Part shown: positions 47,465-58,730 of the stretch, in pieces
Position numbering within the stretch: the first letter of the stretch is position 1
How the letters are laid out: each line of letters opens with the position of its first letter
DNA from: Panulirus ornatus
Lineage: Eukaryota; Arthropoda; Malacostraca; Decapoda; Palinuridae
Length of the DNA stretch: 64,000 nucleotides
Assembly (NCBI RefSeq): GCF_036320965.1
Contig: NC_092228.1
Coordinates: forward strand, 14,653,307 to 14,717,306
Direction of reading: 5' to 3'
The notes under the pieces: model-generated
The model's input: only the letters and a program-made list of their open reading frames with translations
The model's database searches: none
What the model was told of the DNA's origin: nothing
Made by a program: the position numbers and the translations under genes

Positions 47465-48037
47465 TTCAGATCAAACTTTAGTCTTGCCAGCGGTGTCCAA
47501 TCCTCCTCTCCCATTACCTAAACACAGGCTACTATTATTCTGAGTCGTGGTATTACAAGTGATTCACTAAAGTCTGAAATACATCCTGTACACCAGGAAT
47601 ATTGTTAGCCTTCTCCATGCAGTGTATCCTAGCCATTCAAAAATCAGACTCTTGGCATATACAAAAATTTAAGATAGGTGTGTAGGTCCATTTGGTCTTC
47701 CCCAGGTAAATATTACACATCTCGCGTCTTCTTTCTAATCAAATGCAGCTGAAGAGGCTTTGATCCTGTCTCAGTCAACTCAGGTATTCCACGGCACTGG
47801 ACCAGCCATTAAAAGAAACTCTGTAAAACTCTCCGTTTAGCGGGTCACCGAGGTTATTGAGATCAACTTCCCACATTCGAGTCTTGGGTAAGGTAAGAGC
47901 TCAAGAGCGTCCTCACTGGTGTAGCTGTCCTGGTTTTAAATGTCCTTAATATCCTCATCCATCACCTTCACAGATCAACAGTTGATCTGTTGTGGTCTCC
48001 GAGGGTGATGTCACGCGCCCTCGGTCTGAATGTGTGA

Positions 48038-48128
<91 letters not shown>

Positions 48129-48552
48129 TGCTATCAGCCCTTTGCTTCAAGTCTTGTTACTGAAAACGTCTTGATTTCATCGTCTTCTCTGTTGGCTGGT
48201 TGGAAATTTCACCCCGGGTAAACTCGGTGCTATTTTTAGCGGTCGGCTGGACGGCTTGGGATCATACATGTCTCCAATCTTTCATTTTCGTCAGCTGACA
48301 AGACTTATCCATTCCTGGTACGTCAAGCAAGAGAGGATGTAGCGAGAACTACACTGTGGATCCCAATACAACCTAGCACAACAGCGAGGCTTGCCTGTTT
48401 CCAATGGCAGCCATTTCAAACGAAGTTCAAGGTCTTCGCACAAGCACTGTACTGTGTACTGGTACCAGGATGAGCTGTTGAGGAACAAGCACAGAACCCT
48501 AGGGGATGCAGGGTACTTGATCAATGACGGAAGTACAAAATTTTGTACGATT
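47465..48552 (-). mobile_element. long LINE remnant interrupted by a CT microsatellite
   Basis: Minus strand, in order: 'NRTKFC' (48552) and 'CIP*GSVLVPQQLILV' (about 48510) for NRTQxV...SGIPQGSVLGPLLFLI; then a (CT)n tract. Next is 'ILRTFKTRTATPVRTLLSS' (47952-47897), a near-exact match to WILRTFKTRxxxxxRTLxxSLV, with 'LPYPRLEC' (about 47895) for LPRLEYC. 'GSKPLQLHL' and 'LERRREMCNIY' (about 47755-47710) fit the LKALxLxSLERRRERYxIIY segment, and 'NNIPGVQDVFQTLVNHL' (47612-47562) fits RNIxGVxxDVFKxxLDxxL. PQG to LERRRE is about 775 bp; removing the 84-bp CT tract leaves about 690 bp, the family's usual spacing. It belongs to the same lineage as the copy at 7.05-8.04 kb ('GKTK' near both ends). 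Frameshifted and dead. Confidence 0.85.
48041..48124. repeat. (CT)n microsatellite inside the LINE
   Basis: About 42 CT units between the palm and 'ILRTFKTR' segments. Confidence 0.97.
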
Positions 48553-48597
48553 CATTATTACTCTTTTTAATCTATGTTTACTGGAATGTCAGGCACC

Positions 48598-48875
48598 TAG
48601 CGTCTAAACATACCAGCTGTTCCTCGTGTAGCGTCTAAACATACCAGCTGTTCCTCGTGTAGCGTCTAAACATACCAGCTGTTCCTCATGTAGCGTCTAA
48701 ACATACCAGCTATTCCTCGTGTAGCGTCTAAACATACCAGCTGTTCTTTGTGTAGCGTCTAAGCATACCAGCTGTTCCTTGTGCAGCGTCTAAACATAAC
48801 AGCTTTTCCTCGTGTGGCGTCTAAACATACCAGCTATTCCTTGTGTAGCGTCTAAGCACACCAGGTGTTCCTTGT
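48598..48875. repeat. 31-bp minisatellite, about 9 copies
   Basis: Unit contains 'tagcgtctaaacatacc' and 'agctgttcctcgtg'. Exact 31-bp steps (48598, 48629, 48660). Variants ctat, ttg and gca accumulate toward the right. It begins 46 bp from the end of the traceable LINE sequence. Confidence 0.96.
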
Positions 48876-49087
48876 TGTAAGTTTTACATGAACTACATAA
48901 CACAAGGATCCTATTTGTCGAAGGCCATGGTAAAGTGGTCAAATACCATAGTTTTTTCTTTTTCTTATTTTTCTCTCGCCGCGTTGGAACAGCTGTGACG
49001 GGATGGGATCTTGCAGCTGCTGTCCTCTGATGTATAAGCTGTGTTTTCTTCACACTTTCCAGAACCTTCACGACATGGGAATACTGC

Positions 49088-49700
49088 CACATGCCTGTAA
49101 CTTTACTAAGACCAAGTTAGTGCCAGCAGCCTGTAGCTTCAGTACATTAAGTTGGTGCCACTAGCCTGTAGCTTGAAGTCGAAGTTAGTGGCAGTGGCCT
49201 ATAGATTTATAACGTGACGTAAGTGCCACTAGCCTGTAGTTTAAGACGTGAAGTTAGTGGCAGTAGCCTATAGCTTTATAACGTGAAGTAAGTGCCACTA
49301 GCCTGTAGCTTTAAGACATGAAATGAGTGCCACTAGCCTGTAGCTTTAAGTCGAAGTTAGTGGCAGTGGCCTATAGCTTTATAACGTTAAGTTTGTGCCA
49401 CTAGCCTGTAGCTTTAAGTCGAAGTTAGTGGCAGTGGCCTATAGCTTTATAACGTGAAGTTTGTGCCACTAGCCTGTAGCTTTAAGTCGAAGTTAGTGGC
49501 AGTGGCCTATAGCTTTATAACGTTAAGTTTGTGCCACTAGCCTGTAGCTTTAAGGCGTGCAGTTCCTACCTGCAGCTTTATAGCATGGAGTCAGTGCCAG
49601 TGGCCTTTAGCTTTATGGCATGGTGTTCGTGCCAGCGGCCTGTACTTAAAACCACTGGCTTGTAACTTTACGACGCGTAGCGCCAACGCCTTGTATCTTT
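49088..49700. repeat. nested minisatellite: about 34-bp half-units in a 68-bp unit
   Basis: Half-unit 1 has 'gtgccactagcctgtagctt'; half-unit 2 has 'gttagtggcagtggcctata' plus 'gctttataacgt'. The pair repeats with an exact 68-bp period at 49395, 49463 and 49531. The left part has irregular half-unit order and the right edge decays into single 'gccagtggcctt' phrases. Confidence 0.95.
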
Positions 49701-49859
49701 CTTACGTCACGTTCCACTGGCCTGACGCAGGGTTATAATGTCCCAGGCTTGTAACTTCAGTTTACCTCTTTATACGTAAACTTCCTCCTATATGTCAGGG
49801 AGGTATATCATCTTGGGAGACTATACCAATGGCAAGACTTTCAAAATGGTGAATCCCCC

Positions 49860-49860
<1 letters not shown>

Positions 49861-49930
<70 letters not shown>

Positions 49931-49942
49931 ACACACACACAT
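49861..49942. repeat. (CA)n microsatellite
   Basis: About 41 units with one TA interruption. Confidence 0.97.
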
Positions 49943-50183
49943 TTGTTTTAATAACCACTAATGCTGAGTCGAAAACCCAAATATCTGGGTATATGTGACC
50001 GTCAGGAGGGCACTTGTATACACCGTGAGTGATGTGGTCCGAACCTGAATGGAGACGAGAGGCACAACGCACCGCCCTATCACACTGTCTGTAATTACCA
50101 TCTTGTACGCGGGGAGGGGAGGAGTTTTCTAAACCCCCTTTGCACCACCATCTCTCGCTCCTTCACAGCCATCGTAGAACTAT

Positions 50184-50440
50184 TCAAACTTCTGTACGCG
50201 TGTTGTCCGCACCTCCTACGTCTTCATGCAGTTTATCCCGTTCACACTCGAACTCCAGCACTTCTAAATACTTTCTTTCCAAGTTCCTTGTCCTCTGATA
50301 TTATCCCTATATTTCTCGAAGAATTGCTCGCTGTCTATCCCATCAATCTGGTCTAAAAACTTAAAAGGTGTCACCAGGTCACCCTTCACTCTCCTCTCTT
50401 CCATGGTAAGCAAATTCAAGGCCTCTGGCTTTCCCTAAAG
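50184..50440 (-). mobile_element. LINE RT C-terminal fragment
   Basis: Minus-strand 50435-50264 is open and reads 'GKPEALNLLTMEERRVKGDL' then 'VTPFKFLDQIDGIDSEQFFE'. This is a clean match to the YEERLKALNLxTLEERRxRGDLIxxFKxLxGxxxxDxxxFF segment near the end of CR1-like RT proteins. After a stop and frameshift, 'RDKLHEDVGGADNTRTEV' (about 50245-50190) fits WNKLPEEVVxAxxVNxFK. The 'TMEERRVK' string is identical to that of the copy at 5.2 kb, so the two are close relatives. Only the 3' end of the element is present. Confidence 0.88.
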
Positions 50441-50902
50441 CTCAGCCATCATATTTAAGATAATATCGTTCGTGTTATATAAAAAGATGTACACCATATT
50501 CTTGTTCATAGCATTTACGTTTTCTTACTAGATATTCTGACTTTTATTTATAAGCACTGATGTCCTAACTTACCTCACGCAATACCTCACGATGGTTTTG
50601 GAGTTGAGTCTACCCAACAGCTTGGTCTACGATCTCTGAGTACAGTGTTACACCTCAAATCAGTCGCACAGTTGAGGTTGTGGTCCGTAAAACTACATAT
50701 CTCCCACGAAAAGGCAGGTCAGCTACACATAATCAAATGAATTAATCCTGTGAGTCTCTGAAACCTTTATTTCACAACAACAAATATCCTAAAATGATAC
50801 TTGAAGATATACAAATGATGATCATAACGTAAATCACAAGACCTACGATCATTAACACGGACGCATGCACGAGTCGTGATACAAGTGAACCACACGAGGA
50901 AT

Positions 50903-50906
<4 letters not shown>
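50441..50906. other. unassigned sequence
   Basis: Possibly more of the flanking LINEs, but I could trace no motif. Confidence 0.4.

Positions 50907-50949
<43 letters not shown>
50907..50949. repeat. (CA)n microsatellite
   Basis: About 21 CA units. Confidence 0.97.
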
Positions 50950-51499
50950 GCGTCGGACATGGGTGTCCCAGAAGAGCCAGTCGTTGGTCCTCGTTCCCCT
51001 CAACACGCACAATTGTTGCTGTAATTTTGTTCAGCTGCTCTGGCCTGGACCGGCTGACCCAGATGGCGTTGTTGACAAGCCATCCCGCCCGCCGCCCCCT
51101 ACCTCCTACCCGACAACTCTGCTTCCTTAGCCCTAATCGTTCAAGTTTAGCACTCATACCCCCACTCCCTCCTTCCTCCTCGTTTCAACCCCACCACACG
51201 CACCGTTATCTTCGGCAGGCTCCATCCATGTCGTCATCAGTTCTTACTGCTATCCTACAAGAGGACGACCCCCCTCGCCGAATCCCCATAGTACACACAG
51301 TCCTCATCTATCCCCCACAGTAGACACCTCCTCACAGGTCCCCCTCACTGGCTTCGAGAGGACACCCACTTCTCGAAGGCAGGTCCTTATTTCCGGGGGA
51401 CAACCTACTCACCCCACGTCCTCCCTTCTCCCCCCACACAGGTCATCACACAACCCAGACATTGCGTCACTCTCCTCTCCCCCTCACTCCACTTGCCAG
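50950..51499. other. unassigned sequence
   Basis: C-rich; frames of 84-98 codons without domains. Confidence 0.45.
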
Positions 51500-51725
51500 A
51501 ACACGCCTGGGGTACGGTAGCGTGTGACACGTCCCGAGCAACCACGATCCTGGACAGGGCATGTGCCAGCTGTTCTCAGCATCCGATCGACAGGCGCTAA
51601 GACACTCAATAAGCGATTGTCCTACAATCAGTGTGTTCAGACTTTAAATCCCACAGTTTCCACAAATTTTCTAAATAATTTACTGATGGAAATAGCTTTA
51701 TAAACGCTGTATCCAAATTTACCAC
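51500..51725 (-). mobile_element. LINE RT palm fragment (first catalytic motif to PQG)
   Basis: Minus strand from 51725 reads 'VVNLDTAFIKLFPSVNYLE' then 'NLWKLWDLKSEHTD', codon for codon comparable to VVYLDxxKAFDKVPHxxLLxKLxxxGIKSxxxxW. After stops, 'RIVVARDVSHATVPQACSG' (about 51552-51495) matches QRVVVNGxxSxxxxVxSGVPQGSVLG. The fragment stops before the second catalytic box. It lies 1.1 kb from the C-terminal fragment at 50.2-50.4 kb, with about 400 bp more between PQG and TMEERR than the family norm, so the two may or may not be one interrupted copy. Confidence 0.78.
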
Positions 51726-52299
51726 ACCGTGAACCATGTATGTAGATATCACGTACATAAATGTGTATTAATCACATTCTTAACTTACGTATGATATTTG
51801 CATATTCATTACAACTGCTACATCATGTAACGTTCTGATACAAACGTAACTCTACATACCATTGTCTAACGTACTTCCTAAACCCATCTTCTTTATACTA
51901 CTGCGTGTGACGTATTCTCTCTCTTCCCTGTACACCTCTCATCACCACCTGCATGTCATGTCAGGTTCGAAATGCAAAAATGAAACTCTGAACCATTAAC
52001 GCAGTGCCCCCCACCCTTCCCAGTCCCCCTTTTTTTTTTTTCTCTTACGGGACGGGAGACCTTGCGGGGCCCACTGGCCCACCCTGGGCCCACCTGTCAC
52101 CCTCCTCTGTGCATGTATTGTGCCCACTGCACGCTCTGTGCTCGCCTCCACCTCTACCCCCCGACGCATACAACCTTCCCTCGTCCATTCACGTAAATGC
52201 TTTGTCTCTGTGCGATGAACAATAAACATTTTTCAAGTCAAATCAAAGGACTGAACTCTCTTTCCACAGTATGCCACTGGCAACCATCCTTACAGCAAG
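51726..52299. other. unassigned sequence
   Basis: T11 run near 52030; 'aataaa' near 52210. Nothing recognised. Confidence 0.45.
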
Positions 52300-52460
52300 C
52301 CTCTACCCCAGCAACCCCTTCTCCACAGCAGGCCATTCCCCCTGTAATCCTTATGTCACAGCAGGCCACTCCCCCAGTAATTCTTATGCCACAGCAGGCC
52401 ATTCCCCAGCACTACCGCTCCACAGCAAGCCACTCCCCCAGTAATCCTTACCCAACAACC
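52300..52460. repeat. degenerate 'ccacagcaggccattcccc' tandem repeat
   Basis: Four to five diverged units of about 35-45 bp sharing 'cacagcaggccactccccc' and 'gtaatccttatg'. Confidence 0.7.
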
Positions 52461-52973
52461 ATAGAAGGTTATTGCATTTAGCAATCCCTACTCCACAGCT
52501 CTCTCTCTCCCCCAAGTACTCCCTACTGCAAAGCAGTAAACTCTCTACAGAAGACTCCTCCCCAGCACGACACTCCCAGTGCTTTCTATTCCATCGCAAG
52601 CCACTCCCTCCCCCAGCACTCTTGCTCCACAGGACGATACTCAACGAGTACTCCCACTCCACATCGTGTCAAACACACACCCTCACAAGCCCTCCCTCCC
52701 TCCCTCCACACCACGTCAACCCCCAGCACTCCCTCCTCCCCATCACGCCCCTCCCAGGACGCCCCCGTCATCCTCCCCCAGGTCGTACTGTATTCCTCCC
52801 AGGCGCTCGACTCTCCTCCCCCCCGAGTACGCCCACACAGCGGCACGCCAGCTATCCTCCTCCACCTCAACAAACTTTTTAAACCATGGCCCCGGCAGAA
52901 AGCCTTCCCCCTCCCCCCGCAGCGGTGCGGCAGCCAGGGGTGTGGGCGTGGCATCCAGGCACTGCGGTACCGC
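52461..52973. other. unassigned C-rich sequence
   Basis: Frames of 136-193 codons on both strands are Pro/Ser-rich or Gly/Arg-rich shadows of composition. Confidence 0.45.
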
Positions 52974-53000
52974 CACACACACACACACACACACACACAC
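52974..53000. repeat. (CA)n microsatellite
   Basis: About 13 CA units. Confidence 0.95.
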
Positions 53001-53153
53001 CAGCAGCAGCGGCGGGGGCGGGGTTCATGACGTCCCACTGGGGGAAGGGGCGCGCTCTGGGGTGGGGCATGGCTGCGTAAGGCAAGGTCACGCCGCGCTG
53101 GAGGGCGGAGAGGAAGGGTCCTGCTGCAGGAGAGGGACAAAGTTACAGCCCTT

Positions 53154-53230
53154 GACCTGATCCTTAAGGGTTAAGTTTAAAGGCCAGACAATCATACCTA
53201 AAGGTCATTAAGTCGTGGTCAAGGGTCATC
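53154..53230. repeat. dispersed short repeat ('gacctgatccttaaggg' family)
   Basis: 'gacctgatccttaagggtta' at 53154-53173, then 'aagtttaaaggcc' and 'gtcgtggtcaagggtcat'. This is the fullest single copy of the family in the window. Confidence 0.65.
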
Positions 53231-53244
53231 CAGTCATCCTCATA

Positions 53245-53535
53245 TTATCAATGACTTACTGGGACAGAGAGAGACCAGAAGAATAACTTACTGGGACAGA
53301 GAAAGACCAGAAGAATAACTTACTGGGACAGAGAAGAGACCAGAGAATGACTTACCGGGACAGAGAGAGACCAGAAGAATGACTTACCGGGACAGAGAAG
53401 AGACCAGAAGAATGACTTACCGGGACAGAGAGAGACCAGAAGAATAACTTATTGGGACAGAGACCAGAAGAATAACTTACTGGGACAGAGAAAGACCAGA
53501 TGAATAACTTACAGGGACGGAGAAAGACCAGAAGA
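53245..53535. repeat. 32-bp minisatellite, about 9 copies
   Basis: Unit contains 'gaataacttactgggacaga' and 'gaaagaccagaa'. Variants alternate (ataact/atgact; ctggg/ccggg), and one copy is shortened. Confidence 0.96.
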
Positions 53536-54410
53536 AGATCAAAGAGAAAGAGATGTGAGAAATATAAGAGAGGCATGTTAGATGATTCAAAAGATGATAA
53601 AGGAAGGAGGACGAAGAACAGGAGGAAAGAATACAGGCGAAGAGAAGAGGGTGAAACGCAAGATGGAAACAATTACTGTAACCAGAAGATACAGAATGAG
53701 CCCACCAGATATCACGGGGCACAACCTCCTCCCCCTCCACCTCTGGCAGTGAGGGAGGAGCGAGATGGGGAGAGGGGTTCCGGTAGTTCGTCCAGGCGAG
53801 GCAGTAATTAACGTGGCCTCCTGGAAAACAAAGGGACTGCAGCATGGAGGACGCGAGAGGTATTGGGTCACCAGAGCAGCAGCCAGTGAGAGCGAGGGGC
53901 GGAGTGGCAGTGAGTGAGAGTGTGGAACAGAGTGGCAAGTGAGTGAGAAAGAAGAGTACGTAGACACGAAGATGAGCCAGGCTGGGGGTAGGAGAGGCAA
54001 CGGCCAAAAGCCATCATGATGGGCCGGGTGAACCTGGCTCAACACGAGGGAAAAAGAAGAAGAAAAAGAAAAAAAATAATTTAAGACGACAGACCTGAGA
54101 CGAGACCAGGGAAAAGGCTGAAAAACATCTGGGAGGAAAGTGGACGGGTAACGGACAACAGGGAGGAGCACAGGCCCCTGGACCTTTTGTGAACTCTGGA
54201 TCCTCTTTCGCGCCATCGCCCACGCGATGCGTTGGAAGCTCCCGGTAAATTCGACGATATTTACGGTAAAATATCAAAAGCGAAGACTGGCACCAAGTCC
54301 AGCCACAGTGTAAATGAAGAGGGATGGAGCGTCACGGCAGGTGAAATTGAACGAGATAAAGGAAAGAGATGGAAAGATCTGGTGGTGGGGAGTAGCGACG
54401 GAGCGACCAG
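53536..54410. other. unassigned purine-rich sequence
   Basis: Strong G/A bias on the plus strand from the array to about 54150, with A-rich 54045-54083. No domain recognised. Confidence 0.45.
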
Positions 54411-54435
54411 TACACACACACACACACACACACAC
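54411..54435. repeat. (CA)n microsatellite
   Basis: About 12 CA units. Confidence 0.93.
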
Positions 54436-54962
54436 CCCGGCTCGCCAGGTGTCCTGGACTCCAGCAATGCTTCTTCCCCCGGGAGGCTGAGGCCGACGGA
54501 GAGTCCGTCAGGTGTAGAGACATGGCATACCTCCAATGCTACTCCCAACACGCGTGCAAGTATTCCTACAAACACCCATTGATCGTTACTCGTAATGATC
54601 AAAAAGGACTTCACATTCCAACTTATGGAGGAGTTTCAAAGTACGAAGGGCATGTGGCAGGGCTTGGGTGCCTGCAGCCACCGTTAACCGCGAGTTAAGG
54701 AACGTTACGACCTTTAACCCCGATCATCTGAGGGACTCGGGTCTCCAGAGTAAACCTGACAGGAGATTTCAACCCGGCAGATCGAAGATATAAAAGGATC
54801 GGAAACAATAAGGGAACCTCCCCTGGCAGTAGATCAGACGAACACTTGGACCAAAGCAACACCTCAGACAGAGACACATCGTCACGTAGTCAGCAGATAA
54901 CATAAGCCCAGGGAAAATAATGCGACGGAAATGATTTGCAACAAAACAAAAAAAACATAACC

Positions 54963-55052
54963 ATAACACGTCACATCATTCTATATACACTGTACCTATA
55001 AACATAACACGAGACGTCATTCTATATACACTGTCCCTAAAAATAGAACGTG
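54963..55052. repeat. 41-bp direct duplication
   Basis: 'cattctatatacactgt' at 54977 and 55018, each preceded by 'ataacacg' and followed by 'ccta.aaa'. Confidence 0.85.
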
Positions 55053-57000
55053 ACGGAAGGAAAATAAGTATGAACGCACCTCCACCAACAGGAGCACACG
55101 AAGCGCCACCGTGGGGTGGTGGTGGTGGGGGAAAGAATTGAACAAACAATTTCAAGAACACACGTGCGGGAGGGAAGGAAAGACAATGGCCTTCCTGCTG
55201 CACAATGGGAATCACACCTGAACGGCAGAACACGAGAAAACTCCCTGGACGGCCTGGCGACAGAGACTGCCACACATGCAACAGACGAGCACCCACGGGA
55301 GAGTCATGGAAAAAGGACCCTTCACGATGGGGAGGTGGCGCTTACTTTATAAAGAGGAGGAGGAGGAGGAGGAGAGGACCGCCCGACGACCTCCACCCTC
55401 AGGTGGCCGCAAGTCACTCGGGTAAGGAAAATAAACCTATAACACGAAGAGGATGACAGCGACTGTACACCTATATCATCCTACGACCCGTGGAGCAAGA
55501 GGAGGAAGGTAGGGCCATTACTGACAAAATAAACATGTCAAACTTGTACAGAAAGTTCACGTCGAGGACCCAAAGTACGCTTGGCTCATTAAGGAACAGA
55601 AGAGGGGAAGGGAACAAGCCTGCATGATAGCGAGATGATTCAGATACTACACTCAATGCTCAATGAGAGAAAGAGATGAAGAGAAACGAGCCAAGTAATT
55701 CCCTTCATCATACTGTATGCTGTGAGTCTGTCACTTACACAACTGGACATCCTAGAGTGGGTCAGCGGCAGCAGACCTAGGCTACCGTGCATTCTGGACC
55801 TGCCTCCTGGAACTCTTTTTTTCGTCTCACGGTGTAGGCCAAACACCATTAACATAACATGATGCATCTTGTGAAGAATGAGCCTAGTCTCGAGCGTAAT
55901 CTTTAGAAAGTTTAAAGATACGACTCAGCCTCCAACACATCAGGCAGGAGGAAAAAAAAAAAACTATCCATGGTATTATTAACACCACAAAACTCACGAC
56001 CTGTGAGGGAGCCCTTGGATACGAACCGACTGTTTTCACAGAATCGTAAAATCTAAAGAACGCACATCAATGAGGCTTCGAGCAGAAGACATTATACCTT
56101 CCCCAGTTGCTGGGCCACAGCGATAAAACCATGCAGGCATTGAAGAACAAACACAATCTGGATGTGATTCAAGACAAACATTGTAAAAGACTTGACATAT
56201 GTGACTATGGCGTCCCAACTGGATGTTTCCTGGTGCAAGTCTGTGCATCCTAACTGTCTGGTCCACCTTGAGGAAAGTCAGTCGTCCATTCTTTCCTCCC
56301 CACAAGAAATCCTCTTTAGATGTCCTCAGAACTGCCGCTAGAATGTTGAACAAAAGAGGCCTCTGACACTTGAGCTGCTTCTCATACCGTGCCCCAGAGC
56401 ATCATCACCCGCTCTTCACCTGGGCTTCCCTCACACCTTCTAGCCAGAATGTCACAACAACGAGTCAGTATCTTTGTAAACAGGTGAGGAACTCGGCTTC
56501 CCAGTAGTATCTGATGCGTGCACGCACGCAGTAATGCATCTCTCGCGTCTATGATGAAATAGGAACAATCTCAACTCCCGCCCTGTCTCAAGAACGTCAT
56601 ACGTTCGGCTGTAATGATGCGAGGCGTATATGTCCTTCGTCAGTATGGCTTTGACACTCTTGGGTGACGCGTCAAAACACCTTCTGCATGGTCATGAATA
56701 CCTGCGCTACGAGATCTTTGCACGAACCCATACACTCTAATGACAACACCTACGGCACAACAGGAACCATCAAATACATCGAGGAAAGAGGCTTTATATA
56801 CAACCGAGGAAAGAGGTTATATATATATATAAAAAAAAAAAACAACCCTGGAACCACCAGAAACCAATGGGAACCACTGCACTGAAAATATTTCGGAGTA
56901 TGTTTGCAGCGTGAGAACAAATCACGTGCGTTCCTGAATACCAATGACCGCCAGACTAAAAATACAAACACGAATACATATTTTCCGTGCACCCTCGTCG
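55053..57000. other. unassigned sequence
   Basis: Two kb without a recognised gene. A minus-strand frame at 56036-56353 (105 codons) has ordinary composition but no known domain. (GGA)n at about 55356-55373. Confidence 0.45.
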
Positions 57001-57205
57001 GCTTGTGTCCACCTCAAGCCATGTCGGGTTGTGGGAGGCGTGTGTCCACCTCAAGCCACGTCCGGTTGTGGGAGGCTTGTGTCCACCTCAAGCCACGTCG
57101 GGTTGTGGGAGGCTTGTGTCCACCTCAAGCCACGTCGGGTTGTGGGAGGCTTGTGTCCACCTCAAGCCACGTCGGGTTGTGGGAGGTTTGTGTCCACCTC
57201 AATCG
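57001..57205. repeat. 37-bp minisatellite, about 5.4 copies
   Basis: Unit contains 'gtgtccacctcaagccacgt' and 'cgggttgtgggaggctt'; copies are nearly identical, so it is recent. Confidence 0.97.
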
Positions 57206-58497
57206 AGAGGTCTAAGACTGAGCTGTGTATCCACACTCCTCTCATCAGTCATTTTGAGATAATGGCAGTCAAGCAGGCCCACAGCCCTAAATATTGTTAT
57301 AAGGTGTAGGAAAACGTACATTAATACTTGTGTTTGATACTAGTAGTAGTAGTAGTAGTATTCGGTCCCTAGGTCGACCAACGACCGAAGCCAACTGCCT
57401 GGGCTCAGCCCGAGCTGCGGGGAGTAGGAGAACCCACTCGAAGACTTCCAACAGGGGGAAAACCCTTCCTGCAACAGGACAGTCAGAGAAGAAAACCTTA
57501 CCACATAGTCTACCATGATGGTTTACACGTTAGTGAGAGGAGATGGAGGAAAATGCTCTTCCCTCAAGGGTTCATCCGTTAAGATAATATTACTTGTACG
57601 CATAACAATATCTCGTATCCGATACTGTGATGACAAAACCCCGGCCAACACAGAAGTATCACGTTGCTTGCCGGCCTCTAAACTATATTACTGTCCAAGC
57701 GATCTTAAAGAGCAACGCAGAATGCAACTGGAGGGAAGACGTGGGTGATGGGTGTTGGTCTGTCTTACTGCCACCAGTTCATCACACTATAGTCACAAAT
57801 GGAAATAAAAAGAAGAAATTTTCCCTCAGGTTGAAGTTGTCTTCGGCACAACAACAGTCCTCTGCTCAATCCAAGGTCAACAAAAACTGGATGATTTGCA
57901 AGACAAGATTAAAAACATACGAGATCCCAGAATTTCCCAGTGCACACACACTCTCTCAGCGGAGTCGCTGCCTATTAAGAAGAGGAACGACGGGTTCGCC
58001 TATTGCGATCAGTGCTCCACATTACAACGCCGGCGGTAGCGTCGTCGTCCGGGGAAAAACGAAGGTAGCAACATGGAAGGGGCGGGATGGTAGGACGTCG
58101 TCTCCCACGGCCAGTATTATGGTCGTGGCGGCAGAAGCAGCAGGGGCGGCCATGGGAGGCAGGTGGGCCAACATCAGCTAGCAGAGTGAGGTACGATAGC
58201 GGAGTGAGGGAGGAGGGTAAGGAAAGGATCAGCCAAGTAGGTGGATCAGCACGACCAGCACGATGGATGACAGGGCTCGGGTAGGGTGCGGGTGTGAGGG
58301 CCAGTAGGGTGGACGGGCGGGCTTCGAGAGCGTGTGGGTGTGAGAACCAGTAGGGTGGATGGGCTGGCGGGGGATCAGGTGGAGTGGGCGGGGGAGGGCA
58401 AGATCAATGGGGGTGGTGGGCGGAGGTCGTGCCAGGGCTCCTCCACAAGCCAAGAATCAGGTCCTGGCGGCAGATATATTGATTCACGACACGGCTT
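57206..58497. other. unassigned sequence with (TAG)n at 57338-57360
   Basis: G-rich degenerate 'ccagtagggtgga' phrases at 58290-58380. The 184-codon frame at 57627-58181 shows no domain. Confidence 0.45.
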
Positions 58498-58730
58498 CCT
58501 TCCCTTGCCTCCTCCTGGCCCTTCCTTCATCCTGAGCCACTGATGGTGGTGGGTGGCACAGCCCTCCTTCCCTTGCCTCCTCCTGGCCCTTCCTTCATCC
58601 TGAGCCACTGATGGTGGTGGGTGGCACAGCCCTCCTTCTCCTGCCCCTTCCTTCATCCTGAGCCACTGATGGTGGTGAGTGGCACAGCCCTCCTTCCCTT
58701 GCCTCCTCCTTCATCCTCTGCCGCTGAGGA
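58498..58730. repeat. 68-bp minisatellite, about 3.5 copies
   Basis: Starts at 58498, 58566 and 58634, with a shortened copy from 58692. Each has 'ccttcctt', 'catcctgagccactgatggt' and 'gggtggcacagcc'. Confidence 0.95.

Noticed and set aside
48598..48875. CRISPR-like array
   Set aside because: Units abut directly with no spacers, in a eukaryotic repeat-rich context.
54880..54920. RT-like 'MLSADYVTMC' on the minus strand
   Set aside because: An isolated motif with no supporting RT segments on either side.
56036..56353. 105-codon minus-strand frame
   Set aside because: Ordinary composition but no RT or host domain could be matched.
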